Below, one piece after another: positions 42,943 through 51,728 of a DNA stretch of 64,000 nt. The translations under genes were made by a program, and so were the position numbers. Source of the stretch: an uncultured Lachnospiraceae bacterium (GTDB lineage: Bacteria; Bacillota; Clostridia; Lachnospirales; Lachnospiraceae); NCBI GenBank assembly GCA_910587635.1, contig CAJUNB010000027.1, positions 90,524 to 154,523 of the forward strand, read 5' to 3'. Each line of letters starts with the position of its first letter. Position 1 is the first letter of the stretch. The notes below the pieces were generated by a model, which saw only the letters and a list, made by a program, of their open reading frames with translations, did no database searches and was not told the origin of the DNA.

Positions 42943-43832
42943 AAGAACTCTGCCTCCTCGTCCGTAATAATAGCCGTTCCGATTCCCTGATTCGTAAAGA
43001 TTTCAAGAAGCAGGCAATGGGCAATCCGTCCGTCCAGAATGTGCACCCGTTTGACCCCGTCCCGGATAGCCGAAATACAGTTTTCCAGCTTGGGCAGCAT
43101 GCCTCCCCCGATCAGCCCTTCCTGCAAAAGTCCCTCGGCCTGAGAGGCTGTCAGTCTGGAAATAAAAGAAGTCTTGTCGTTGATATCCCGGTACAGCCCC
43201 TCAATATCTGTCAGAAATGCCAGCTTCTCTGCATTTACTGCCTTGGCTATGGCACAGGCCGCATCGTCCGCATTGATATTGTACGACTGGAAATCTGTCC
43301 CCAGTCCAATGGGTGCCACAATTGGCAGAAAATCTTTCTCTAACAGATCAAACAGCAATTTGGGATTCACTTCGGTCACTTCTCCTACATATCCGATGTC
43401 CTGGCCTTCGGCATACTTTTTTTCTGCCGTCAAAAGACCCCCGTCTTTCCCACTGACACCTACTGCTTTCACGCCCAGTTCCTGTACCATTGTCACAAGG
43501 CTCTTGTTTACTTTGGCCAATACCATCTCGGCAATTTCCATCGTCTCGTCGTCCGTCACACGCAGCCCGCCTACAAAAGTGGATTCTTTTCCCACTTTGG
43601 CAGTCCAGCGGCTGATTTCTTTTCCGCCTCCATGGACGATAATCGGCTTAAAACCTACAAGCTTTAAAAGTGTCACATCCTTAATGACATTTTTCTGAAG
43701 CATTTCATTACTCATGGCGCTTCCGCCATATTTTACAACAATAATTTTCCGATTGAATTTCTGTATATAAGGCAGTGCTTCGATGAGTACCTCTGCCTTC
43801 TGCAATACTTGTTTCATTTCTTTATCCTGCAT
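42939..43832 (-). CDS. argB: Acetylglutamate kinase
   Basis: A 297-residue amino acid kinase that phosphorylates N-acetylglutamate, the usual control point of the pathway. Motifs: KIIVVKYGGSAM, IVHGGGKEISRW and the ATP part VAPIGLGTDFQSYNINADDAA. The N-terminal helix before KYGGSA (about 30 residues) is the kind found in hexameric, arginine-inhibited kinases. GAGGAGG precedes the ATG. About 90 bases separate it from argJ; this gap holds no gene. Confidence 0.96.
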   Translation of the reverse strand: MQDKEMKQVLQKAEVLIEALPYIQKFNRKIIVVKYGGSAMSNEMLQKNVIKDVTLLKLVGFKPIIVHGGGKEISRWTAKVGKESTFVGGLRVTDDETMEIAEMVLAKVNKSLVTMVQELGVKAVGVSGKDGGLLTAEKKYAEGQDIGYVGEVTEVNPKLLFDLLEKDFLPIVAPIGLGTDFQSYNINADDAACAIAKAVNAEKLAFLTDIEGLYRDINDKTSFISRLTASQAEGLLQEGLIGGGMLPKLENCISAIRDGVKRVHILDGRIAHCLLLEIFTNQGIGTAIITDEEAEFL

Positions 43833-43922
43833 TTTTCATAATCCTCCTCATTTCACCGGACTGTCTCCAAGTAAGGTATTACAGTCCGATACCTTCCATA
43901 CCTCCCTTAACCGCAATCATGC

Positions 43923-45146
43923 TCAGGAACGATAGTCCGCATTGATTTTCACATAATCATAGGTCAGGTCACATCCCCAGGCACTCGCGGATGCTTCTCC
44001 CATCTTCATATCCACAACGACAGTGACTTCCGGCTCCGACAGTATTTTTCCGGCCTCCTCTTCACTGTAATCCGCCGCCTTTCCTCCTTCATAGATCAGT
44101 ATCTTCCCCGATTTTCCCGTAAAATAAAGGGCGATTTTTTCAGGATCAAAATTCACACCCGCATATCCAAGGGCACACAGAATCCTTCCCCAGTTGGCAT
44201 CGTGCCCGAAAATAGCCGCCTTCGTCAGACTGGAACAAATCACAGACTTCGCCAGTATACGGGCCTCTTCTTTGCTCGCCGCATGGACGACCTTTGTCTC
44301 AAACAGCGCCGTGGCTCCCTCCCCATCACCGGCCATTTTCTTGGCCAGTGTCTCATTGACAAAGTGAAGAGCCTCACAGAAAATTGCATAATCTTCGCCC
44401 CGGCTGGAAATAATCGGATTCCCTGCCTGTCCATTGGCAAGTAAAAGCAGGGTATCATTGGTAGACGTGTCCCCATCTACAGAGATCATGTTAAAGGTAT
44501 CCTGCACATCCCCACTCAACGCCTCCTGCAGCAGCTCCTTTGTCATACACACATCCGTCGTAACAAACCCCAGCATTGTGCACATATTGGGATGAATCAT
44601 ACCGGAACCTTTGCACATCCCGCCTATCGTTACTGTCCGGCCTCCCAGTGTCACCGTGACCGCCACCTGCTTCGCCACAGTGTCTGTCGTCATGATAGCA
44701 TGGGCAGCATCGTCTCCGGCCTCTATGGAAGCGGCTTTGAGATCGGCAAGATATGACACACCTGTCACAATCTTATCCATGGGAAGCTGCATCCCGATCA
44801 CACCGGTAGAGGCCACCAGGATACTGTCCTCGGAAACTCCCAGCGCCGCCGCTGCCGCCGCTGCCGTCCTGTGACAGTAATCATAGCCCTGCGCCCCCGT
44901 ACAGGCGTTGGCAATCCCGGCATTTACAATGACCCCGTGGACATCCCTGCCTGCAGAGACGATCTCCCGGTCCCAGAGTACCGGCGCCGCCTTTACCACA
45001 TTGCTTGTAAAGACACCGGCCACCATACAGGGCCGTTCACTGTATATAAGCGCCATATCCTTTCTGTCCTTATATTTTACCCCGGCCGCCACCCCGGCCG
45101 CCATAAAGCCCTTCGCTGCGGTCACACCGCCTGCTGTCTGTTCCAT
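43923..45146 (-). CDS. argJ: Bifunctional ornithine acetyltransferase / N-acetylglutamate synthase
   Basis: A 407-residue enzyme that recycles the acetyl group from N-acetylornithine to glutamate and can also use acetyl-CoA. It processes itself between two residues in the motif around KGSGMIHPNMCTMLGF; the Thr after the cut is the nucleophile. The residue before it is Cys here, where Ala is usual. The start at 45146 follows GAGGAG 7 bases upstream; a GTG at 45161 is in frame but overlaps the GNAT gene. With argJ present the pathway is the cyclic type, and no separate argA or argE is needed. Confidence 0.95.
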   Translation of the reverse strand: MEQTAGGVTAAKGFMAAGVAAGVKYKDRKDMALIYSERPCMVAGVFTSNVVKAAPVLWDREIVSAGRDVHGVIVNAGIANACTGAQGYDYCHRTAAAAAAALGVSEDSILVASTGVIGMQLPMDKIVTGVSYLADLKAASIEAGDDAAHAIMTTDTVAKQVAVTVTLGGRTVTIGGMCKGSGMIHPNMCTMLGFVTTDVCMTKELLQEALSGDVQDTFNMISVDGDTSTNDTLLLLANGQAGNPIISSRGEDYAIFCEALHFVNETLAKKMAGDGEGATALFETKVVHAASKEEARILAKSVICSSLTKAAIFGHDANWGRILCALGYAGVNFDPEKIALYFTGKSGKILIYEGGKAADYSEEEAGKILSEPEVTVVVDMKMGEASASAWGCDLTYDYVKINADYRS

Positions 45147-45157
45147 CTTCTCACTCC

Positions 45158-45601
45158 TCACTGATTAAACGCCACAATATTTTTTTCATTCAATGTAAAA
45201 TCGTAATAATTCAAATCTTCCCGTTTTGTCCAGCCTATTTTTTTCCAGAAGGCATTCCCGATATCATTTACCGTAAAGGCGATGAGGGATACTTTACTGA
45301 TCTTCTCCCGCTTCAGCGCCTCCATGGCAAATACTACCATGGCCGTACCGATGCCCTTCCTCCGATAGTCCCGATGCACGCACACATGATACAGACAGCC
45401 CCGCCGTCCATCGTGTCCGCAGAGGATAGCTCCCACGATCTTACCATCCTGTGATGCTACCACACTCGTATGGGGATTCCGCTCCAGGAAACGCCTTACC
45501 CCTTCCTCAGAATCATCAATACTCCGCATGGCAAAACCCTTCATACTCATCCAGAGCGTATATATTTTATCATAGTCCTCAATTTTCATTTCCCGTATCA
45601 T
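45158..45601 (-). CDS. GNAT family N-acetyltransferase
   Basis: A 147-residue acetyltransferase. The acetyl-CoA loop is VHRDYRRKGIGTAMVVFAME; the end FWKKIGWTKREDLNYYDFTL is typical of small GNAT enzymes. An alternative ATG at 45613 lies inside the flippase gene; neither has a strong ribosome site. Its place directly before argJ could suggest an N-acetylglutamate synthase-like function, but the sequence looks like a general GNAT, so this remains open. Confidence 0.85.
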   Translation of the reverse strand: MIREMKIEDYDKIYTLWMSMKGFAMRSIDDSEEGVRRFLERNPHTSVVASQDGKIVGAILCGHDGRRGCLYHVCVHRDYRRKGIGTAMVVFAMEALKREKISKVSLIAFTVNDIGNAFWKKIGWTKREDLNYYDFTLNEKNIVAFNQ

Positions 45602-45602
45602 G

Positions 45603-47618
45603 CTATTTACCATGCTTCTTTTCAGAAACCATTCCTCTTCCTGTTTTCTTTTTCCCTGTCGAAGCTGCCGTTTTGGCTCTTTTCTGCCCTGTTCCCGTCT
45701 TTGTTTTCACCGGGGGCTTTTCCCGGTCCCCGGTTCGGGTTTTCGTTGTGGATATTCCCCGGATTCCGGTTCTGGTCTTCGCCGGGGTTTTTCCCTGCGT
45801 CTCTGTCTTTATTTTCGTTATCGTTTTTCCCTGCGCTCCCGCCTTTGTCTTTGCAACCCCTTTCCCTTGGGTTTCTATTTTGTTTTTCGAAACGGATTTC
45901 CTCCGCACTTCCGTTACAGTTCCTTTTCTGTTTTTTGTTTTTTTCTTTGTCTCTTTTTCTTCTTTTATACACTTAACATAATCAGGATCCCTGAGTAGAT
46001 AACATTTCTTCCCAAAGCTCACAAACAAATATCCCTTTGGCAGACGACGCAAGTCTTCTTCTTCCACACCCCCAAGAGCCATTAAAGCTACAAAATAGAC
46101 AATACCTGCCAGCAGGATGGAAACGGCCAGTGCCGCAGCATTGACAGGCAGGACAAAATAGATTCCCATATAGGAACCCCAGGCGACAATCCCCATCAGC
46201 ACTGCAGATAAAAGAGGACACCAAAATGTCTTTTTCAGTTCCTGTTTATATTTCAACGTCTTCCTGGCCGCAATCTGATTGAGCACACACATCAGAAACG
46301 AATAGGTTATCATGGCAACAGACAGCGCATACAATCCGCTGTCCGTATAGAGCAGCAGTCCTACGAGAACTGCTGTCTGTATTACAAGCGCTGCCGCCGC
46401 GTTGATAACCGGCAGATTCACTTTTCCGGCAGCCTGGAGCACCCCATTGGTAATGGTAGAAAGACTGTAAAACACCACCGTAATACTGATGGAAGCCAAA
46501 AGCAGCGCCGCCTGATCCAGAGAGGCTTTCTGGGGAAACAAAAGCTGTGTAATCGGCCTAGCCAGTACCGCCAGTCCCACTGCCGACGGAACGGCTATGA
46601 GCATAGTCGTATGAACCGCTTCGCCGATCTTTGCTCTCACCTGCTTTTTATCCCCCACGGCAAAAGAAGAGGACACTGCAGGAATCACCGCCGCTGACAT
46701 GGCAGAGGCAAGTGCAATGGGAACATTGGAAATTACCACCGCCTTCCCTGCAAAGATACCATACATCGTGGCAATTTCCGCCTCTGCCATCCCCCTGACA
46801 TCTGCCAGAATCCCGGTATAGATCGTCTGGTTCAAAGACGTACTGAAATTATAGATAAAAGTGCTCATAATGATAGGAGTCACCATACCGATAATCGCTT
46901 TACATATCATCCCATAGGAATCATCCTGATGCATAATGTCTTTTTTGACCCGCTTCAGAATCATCTTTCTGTTCAGTATAAACACACCCAGCATAAAAAG
47001 CAGAGCGATCAGCACTCCCACGCCTGTTCCCAGAGCGCTCCCTGCCGCCCCATAGACAGCCCTTGTCGTATCCGATTCCCGCTCCACCATGGAAACAAAT
47101 CCATAGGCAGCCCCGATACTCACCACAGCATTCAGTATCTGCTCCAGTATCTGAGAAAAGGACGTCTGCATCATCGTTCCATGAGCCTGGAAAAATCCCC
47201 GAAGCACTCCCAGTACCCCTGACAGAAAAATAGTCGGAGCAAACACCCGAAGCACCGCCGCCGAATTTTCCTTCACAAGAAAGCCTGCACAGAAAAAGGT
47301 AAATAGGCTGGCAAGCCCACCTACCACAACTACATAGAGAAGAGCGCACTTAAACACCCTGTACGCATTTCTATATTCCTTCAGAGCAAGCTTCCCGGCT
47401 ATGACTTTGGAAATTGCCGAAGGAATACTGTAGGAAGATACGAGCAGTATAATCGTATAAAAATTATAGGCAGTGCTGTAATATCCGTTCCCCTCGTCAC
47501 CGATAATACTTGTAAGAGGACTTCTGTATAAAATACCGATAATTCTGCAAAGGATACCTGCCGCAGCCAGGATGCCCGCCTGCAGAATAAATCCGTCTTT
47601 TTTCTTTGTCGTTGCCAT
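45603..47618 (-). CDS. SpoVB/MurJ-type polysaccharide flippase with basic repetitive tail
   Basis: A 671-residue membrane protein of the MVF/polysaccharide transport branch of the MOP superfamily, related to SpoVB and MurJ lipid II flippases. Around 14 helices cover residues 10 to about 530 (start GFILQAGILAAAGILCRIIGILYRSPL). From about 548 to the end the protein is a hydrophilic tail made of Lys, Thr, Gly, Gln and Arg in repeats such as KTKTGTGQKR and KIKTETQGKT. That tail is about 120 residues beyond the normal family length. It lies 74 bases after argC and ends at the GNAT gene, inside the arginine operon. Its frame is intact across the tail, so it is probably real. Confidence 0.88.
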   Translation of the reverse strand: MATTKKKDGFILQAGILAAAGILCRIIGILYRSPLTSIIGDEGNGYYSTAYNFYTIILLVSSYSIPSAISKVIAGKLALKEYRNAYRVFKCALLYVVVVGGLASLFTFFCAGFLVKENSAAVLRVFAPTIFLSGVLGVLRGFFQAHGTMMQTSFSQILEQILNAVVSIGAAYGFVSMVERESDTTRAVYGAAGSALGTGVGVLIALLFMLGVFILNRKMILKRVKKDIMHQDDSYGMICKAIIGMVTPIIMSTFIYNFSTSLNQTIYTGILADVRGMAEAEIATMYGIFAGKAVVISNVPIALASAMSAAVIPAVSSSFAVGDKKQVRAKIGEAVHTTMLIAVPSAVGLAVLARPITQLLFPQKASLDQAALLLASISITVVFYSLSTITNGVLQAAGKVNLPVINAAAALVIQTAVLVGLLLYTDSGLYALSVAMITYSFLMCVLNQIAARKTLKYKQELKKTFWCPLLSAVLMGIVAWGSYMGIYFVLPVNAAALAVSILLAGIVYFVALMALGGVEEEDLRRLPKGYLFVSFGKKCYLLRDPDYVKCIKEEKETKKKTKNRKGTVTEVRRKSVSKNKIETQGKGVAKTKAGAQGKTITKIKTETQGKTPAKTRTGIRGISTTKTRTGDREKPPVKTKTGTGQKRAKTAASTGKKKTGRGMVSEKKHGK

Positions 47619-47692
47619 AGTTTATCCTATCTGAAATACTCTGCCACATCCAGGCGATATCGCCAGAACGATATGGCTTTTCCCGGCAGAAT

Positions 47693-48748
47693 TTAAGGGA
47701 AAAGAGGCGCCATCTGCAGCCCCTCCGTTTCCGAAAAGCCAAACATCAGATTCATATTCTGGACTGCCTGACCTGCCGCTCCCTTTACGAGATTGTCCAG
47801 AGCCCCCATCATAATGATTCTTCCTGTTCTTTCATCTATTTTAACGTTCAAATCCACATAATTACTGCCTTCCACCCATCTCGTTTCCGGGTATATCCCT
47901 TCCGGGAGCACCCGAACGAATGTCTCTTTTCCATAATATGCATCATAGACAGCTCTGATTTCTTTTTCAGACGGAAGGCTGCCATCGGCCCGTTTCACAG
48001 CAGACGCATAGGCCGTCACAAGTATCCCCCTGTTCATAGGCACAAGATGAGGCGTAAAATTGATGACAATCTCTCTTCCCGCTGCAAGTCCCAGCTGCTC
48101 CTCGATCTCCGGTGTATGTCTGTGGTTTGTCACACCATATGCCTTGATATTTTCGTTGACCTCACAGTACAGGTTCTGCGTTTTAGCTCCTCTGCCCGCC
48201 CCGGAAGTTCCGCTCTTGGCATCGATAATCAGTGTGGAAGGATCAATTATCCCTTCCTTTACAAGCGGATAAGCCGACAGAATAGAACAGGTAGTATAGC
48301 ATCCCGGATTTGCCACAAGCCTTGTCATTTTTACATCTTCTCTGTTGATTTCACACAGTCCATAGACAGCTTCTTCAATATACTGGGGAGACTTATGAGA
48401 AATACCATACCATTTCTCATAGACTGCCACATCTTTTATCCGGTAATCCGCACTCAAGTCAATGATCTTTGTCTTGGAAAGTATCTCATCATGCAGTACA
48501 GAAGCAAGATACCCCTGAGGTGTCGCCGTGAAAATAACATCTGCTTTTTCAGCCAATTCTTCCAGGTTATCGTCCATGCAGACATCTTCCACAATTTCAA
48601 ACAAATTTCTGTATATCTCTCCAAACTTTTCATTGCAATAGCTTCTGGAACCATACCAAATCAGCTCCACTTCTCTATGATGCGTCAACAGCCTCACAAG
48701 TTCGGCTCCGGCATAGCCAGTAGCCCCAATGATTCCCGCTTTTATCAT
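47693..48748 (-). CDS. argC: N-acetyl-gamma-glutamyl-phosphate reductase
   Basis: A 351-residue NADPH-dependent reductase, third step of arginine synthesis. It begins with the nucleotide loop GIIGATGYAGAELVRLL and has the catalytic Cys in VANPGCYTTCSILS. The C-terminal part contains FTPHLVPMNRGILVT. It is the first gene of the run argC-flippase-GNAT-argJ-argB-argD. The promoter and paired ARG boxes lie just upstream. Confidence 0.97.
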   Translation of the reverse strand: MIKAGIIGATGYAGAELVRLLTHHREVELIWYGSRSYCNEKFGEIYRNLFEIVEDVCMDDNLEELAEKADVIFTATPQGYLASVLHDEILSKTKIIDLSADYRIKDVAVYEKWYGISHKSPQYIEEAVYGLCEINREDVKMTRLVANPGCYTTCSILSAYPLVKEGIIDPSTLIIDAKSGTSGAGRGAKTQNLYCEVNENIKAYGVTNHRHTPEIEEQLGLAAGREIVINFTPHLVPMNRGILVTAYASAVKRADGSLPSEKEIRAVYDAYYGKETFVRVLPEGIYPETRWVEGSNYVDLNVKIDERTGRIIMMGALDNLVKGAAGQAVQNMNLMFGFSETEGLQMAPLFP

Positions 48749-48803
48749 AACAGTCCTTTCCGGTCATCTCTTTCCAAAGTTTCCCTCTTTTCTCTACTTT
48801 ACT

Positions 48804-48832
48804 AATATAAACTAATAACTCTCCTGTGTCAA
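48804..48832 (-). promoter_or_regulatory. argC: Promoter of argC and the arginine operon
   Basis: A perfect TTGACA (48827-48832) and TATATT (48804-48809) on the minus strand, spacer 17. Confidence 0.75.
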
Positions 48833-48834
48833 TG

Positions 48835-48868
48835 TGCATAATTATACATATATAATGTATATTATTCA
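48835..48868. promoter_or_regulatory. Pair of ARG boxes between argC and argG
   Basis: TGCATAATTATACA (48835-48848) and TGTATATTATTCA (48856-48868) match the ArgR box pattern of two TGnAT half-sites. Their centres are about 21 bases apart, as expected for a hexamer on tandem boxes. They abut the -35 box of argC and lie about 65 bases upstream of the argG -35 box. ArgR itself is not in the window. Confidence 0.7.
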
Positions 48869-48932
48869 ATAATTTCCTGTAAAATTCATAAAAAATATTT
48901 TAAATATTAACTAAATTTGCATATTTTTTCAC

Positions 48933-48961
48933 TTGCATTATAAATTCGGATGTTGTATATT
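48933..48961 (+). promoter_or_regulatory. argG: Promoter of argG
   Basis: TTGCAT (48933-48938) and TATATT (48956-48961), spacer 17. TGCATTATAAATTCG over the -35 box resembles a further, weaker ARG box. Confidence 0.6.
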
Positions 48962-48997
48962 AGGAATGCAATACATATTTGACAAGGAGGCATTCTT

Positions 48998-50218
48998 ATG
49001 AAAGAAAAAGTCGTTTTGGCCTATTCCGGCGGTCTGGACACCACCGCTATCATCCCCTGGCTGAAAGAAAACTTTGACTATGAAGTGATCTGTGTCTGTG
49101 TCAACTGCGGACAGGAAGAGGAGCTGGACGGTCTGGAGGAAAGGGCAAAATTCTGCGGCGCAGAAAAATTATATATCGAAGATGTCATTGATGAATTCTG
49201 TGACGAATACATTATTCCCTGTGTACAGGGACATGCTGTATATGAAAACAAATATCTGCTCGGCACTTCTATGGCAAGACCCGTTATCGCCAAAAAACTC
49301 GTAGAAATAGCCCGAAAAGAAGGCGCCAGTGCCATCTGTCATGGCGCAACAGGAAAAGGCAACGATCAAATCCGCTTTGAGCTGGCAATCAAAGCTCTGG
49401 CTCCCGACCTGAAAATTATCGCTGCCTGGAGAGATGACAAATGGACAATGGACTCCCGCCAGAGTGAAATCGAATACTGTAAAGCCCATGGTATCGATCT
49501 TCCCTTCTCTGCAGATTCCAGCTACAGCCGTGACAGGAACTTGTGGCACATCAGCCATGAAGGTCTGGAACTGGAAGATCCTGAACAGGAGCCCAATTTT
49601 GAACATCTGCTCGTTCTGGGAACTACCCCGGAGAAAGCGCCGGATGAGGGCGAATACGTGACAATGGCTTTTGAAAAAGGGATTCCTGTTTCCGTCAACG
49701 GCCAGAAGATGAAAGTTTCCGATATTATCCGTACCCTCAATGAACTGGGTGGCAAACACGGTATCGGCATTGTGGATATCGTAGAAAACCGCGTCGTAGG
49801 TATGAAATCCAGAGGTGTCTATGAGACGCCCGGCGGCACGATTCTCTATGAGGCCCATCAGCAGCTGGAAGAACTGATACTGGATCGGGACACTTTCCGG
49901 GAAAAAGAAGAAATGGGAAACAAGCTGGCGCAGCTCGTCTATGAAGGCAAGTGGTTCACCCCTCTTCGGGAAGCCATCCAGGCTTTTATTGTATCCACCC
50001 AGAAATATGTCACCGGAGAAATCAAATGCAAGCTATACAAAGGCAATATTATCAAAGCAGGTACTTCTTCCCCGTATTCATTATACAACGAAAGCATCGC
50101 TTCCTTTACAACGGGAGACCTGTATGATCATCACGATGCAGAAGGCTTTATCAACCTGTTCGGCCTTTCCTGTAAAGTACGTGCCATGAAGATGCAGGAA
50201 GCAGAAAAGACGAAATAA
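48998..50218 (+). CDS. argG: Argininosuccinate synthase
   Basis: A 406-residue enzyme that joins citrulline and aspartate with ATP. Motifs: the ATP loop VVLAYSGGLDTT at the start, the citrulline/aspartate site ICHGATGKGNDQIRFE, and ADSSYSRDRNLWHISHEG. An AAGGAGG site lies 8 bases before the ATG. It is divergent from argC and shares the control region. The usual partners argH and argF are not in the window. Confidence 0.97.
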   Translation: MKEKVVLAYSGGLDTTAIIPWLKENFDYEVICVCVNCGQEEELDGLEERAKFCGAEKLYIEDVIDEFCDEYIIPCVQGHAVYENKYLLGTSMARPVIAKKLVEIARKEGASAICHGATGKGNDQIRFELAIKALAPDLKIIAAWRDDKWTMDSRQSEIEYCKAHGIDLPFSADSSYSRDRNLWHISHEGLELEDPEQEPNFEHLLVLGTTPEKAPDEGEYVTMAFEKGIPVSVNGQKMKVSDIIRTLNELGGKHGIGIVDIVENRVVGMKSRGVYETPGGTILYEAHQQLEELILDRDTFREKEEMGNKLAQLVYEGKWFTPLREAIQAFIVSTQKYVTGEIKCKLYKGNIIKAGTSSPYSLYNESIASFTTGDLYDHHDAEGFINLFGLSCKVRAMKMQEAEKTK

Positions 50219-50245
50219 TCGTTTCCGAAAGCCGGAGGAATTACA

Positions 50246-50542
50246 ATGGATGTCATTATGATCATTGTGGAATATTTTGCAGCAATGAATATCATAAACT
50301 TTTTACTTATGGGAATAGACAAATGGAAGGCGCAAAAAGGCGCCTTCCGTATTCCTGAATCTACTTTATTTATTATTTCTCTCATCGGAGGCAGCATAGG
50401 CTGTGTCCTTGGCATGTATATTTTCCGGCACAAGACGCGGCAGTGGCATTTCGTCCTTACCATGCTGGCAATTCTTCTGCTACAGGCCGGTCTGTATTTT
50501 TTTCTGACCAATTACTCCTCTATTACCTTCCAGATCATGTAA
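50246..50542 (+). CDS. DUF1294 family membrane protein
   Basis: A 98-residue protein with three to four short helices, of the DUF1294 family (function unknown). The conserved piece DKWKAQKGAFRIPESTLF lies after the first helix, and the motif GGSIGCVLGMYIFRHKTRQWHF in the middle. It starts 27 bases after argG and is probably cotranscribed. Within the conserved piece the DNA forms a perfect 9-bp hairpin (50325-50348, arms GGAAGGCGC and GCGCCTTCC). Confidence 0.88.
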   Translation: MDVIMIIVEYFAAMNIINFLLMGIDKWKAQKGAFRIPESTLFIISLIGGSIGCVLGMYIFRHKTRQWHFVLTMLAILLLQAGLYFFLTNYSSITFQIM

Positions 50543-50616
50543 AATACAGCAGGCATCAAACGGCCAGATACTGCTCACACCACCGTACTGTATAACAAAT
50601 CTCAAATAACAGTCAC

Positions 50617-51453
50617 TTATGCTGTCACAATGATCCCGCCATCATTGGCATACATGCTGCTCACCCCTGCCGTATCCATAATAACCACTTCTTTCAGCCT
50701 GGCCTTTTCTTTCAACAGCCCTTTTAAATATTCTGCCCGATCCGGACAGTTACAGTGTGTAATGACAATACGCCTTTCGTTCAGCTCTGCCACTTCTTTT
50801 AACATATAATCTCTGATTTTCATAAGGGCCTTTTTCATGCCGATCGCCTGACTTTTCTGAATGATAATACCGCCTTTGGCAGACATGACCGGCTTGATAT
50901 TCAGTGTCTGGGCCACCATAGACTTCACTTCAGACAGACGGCCGTTTTTCCGAAGCGTCTCCAGATTATCCAGCACAAAATATGTCTTCATCTCATCCCG
51001 ATATGCGTTAAGCCGCTTTTCGATCTCTTCAAAAGGTACTCCCGCCTCTTCCAGCTCCATCGCCAACAGCCCGATCTGCGTCTGCCCACCACTTGCGGAC
51101 TGAGAGTCTACAATACAGATCTGTTTTTCACCATGTTTTTCCCGATACAGCTTCCTGCCAAGTTCGGCGCTGTTGTAGCTTCCGCTCAGATGAGAAGAGA
51201 GCGTCACGATGTAGACATGTTCTGCTTCCGTACGACATGCCTCCATATAACGTTCAGGAGACGGGCAGGACGAACCAGGACATTTGGGATACTCCGCCAC
51301 TTTCTGTAAAAACTCTTTCTGATTGAAATTCTCATCATCCAGTATATGATAATCTCCCACATCGAGACGCAGTGGCACTCTCTCAAATCTACTGTCATTT
51401 TGAAATTCTTCTGGAAGCTCTCCACAGCTGTCCAGTATAATTTTATAGCCCAT
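50617..51453 (-). CDS. DegV family fatty acid-binding protein
   Basis: A 278-residue protein of the DegV family. Members hold a fatty acid between two domains and act with fatty acid kinase (FakB-like). Signs are IILDSCGELPE at the start, TSxPSP replaced here by SSCPSPERYMEA, LSSHLSGSYNSAELG, and DNLETLRKNGRLS, which ends in the conserved GRLS-like loop. No kinase gene is adjacent. It is convergent with DUF1294 and divergent from DUF5721. Confidence 0.92.
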   Translation of the reverse strand: MGYKIILDSCGELPEEFQNDSRFERVPLRLDVGDYHILDDENFNQKEFLQKVAEYPKCPGSSCPSPERYMEACRTEAEHVYIVTLSSHLSGSYNSAELGRKLYREKHGEKQICIVDSQSASGGQTQIGLLAMELEEAGVPFEEIEKRLNAYRDEMKTYFVLDNLETLRKNGRLSEVKSMVAQTLNIKPVMSAKGGIIIQKSQAIGMKKALMKIRDYMLKEVAELNERRIVITHCNCPDRAEYLKGLLKEKARLKEVVIMDTAGVSSMYANDGGIIVTA

Positions 51454-51553
51454 ACATCCCTCCGGTTATTTCCTGCATTTTATTTTTCTCATATTTAATC
51501 TATACTATGCAATCCCATCTGATTGCAGAAATGCAAATATTATCAAATATCGC

Positions 51554-51580
51554 ATTATGTAGTTTTTATTACTACATAAT
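51554..51580. promoter_or_regulatory. Inverted repeat between degV and the DUF5721 gene, possible operator
   Basis: Perfect 10-base arms ATTATGTAGT (51554-51563) and ACTACATAAT (51571-51580) with a 7-base centre. The arms contain TATGTAG/CTACATA, the same half-site as the palindrome at 1207-1226, though the spacing differs. No T run follows. Confidence 0.45.
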
Positions 51581-51728
51581 CTTATCATGACAAACACTTT
51601 CTGTAAAGCAATTTTTCCTATTTTCTTCTGTCTCCTTTTCCTTTATACTGTATAAGTATTTGACTCCCGCAATCACTGCCTATATTCATATTTTAGGCTC
51701 TCATACAATAAATGAAAGGAATATATCG

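Noticed and set aside
45451..45998. Phe/Pro-rich plus-strand frames
   Set aside because: They are reverse readings of the Lys/Thr-rich tail of the flippase.
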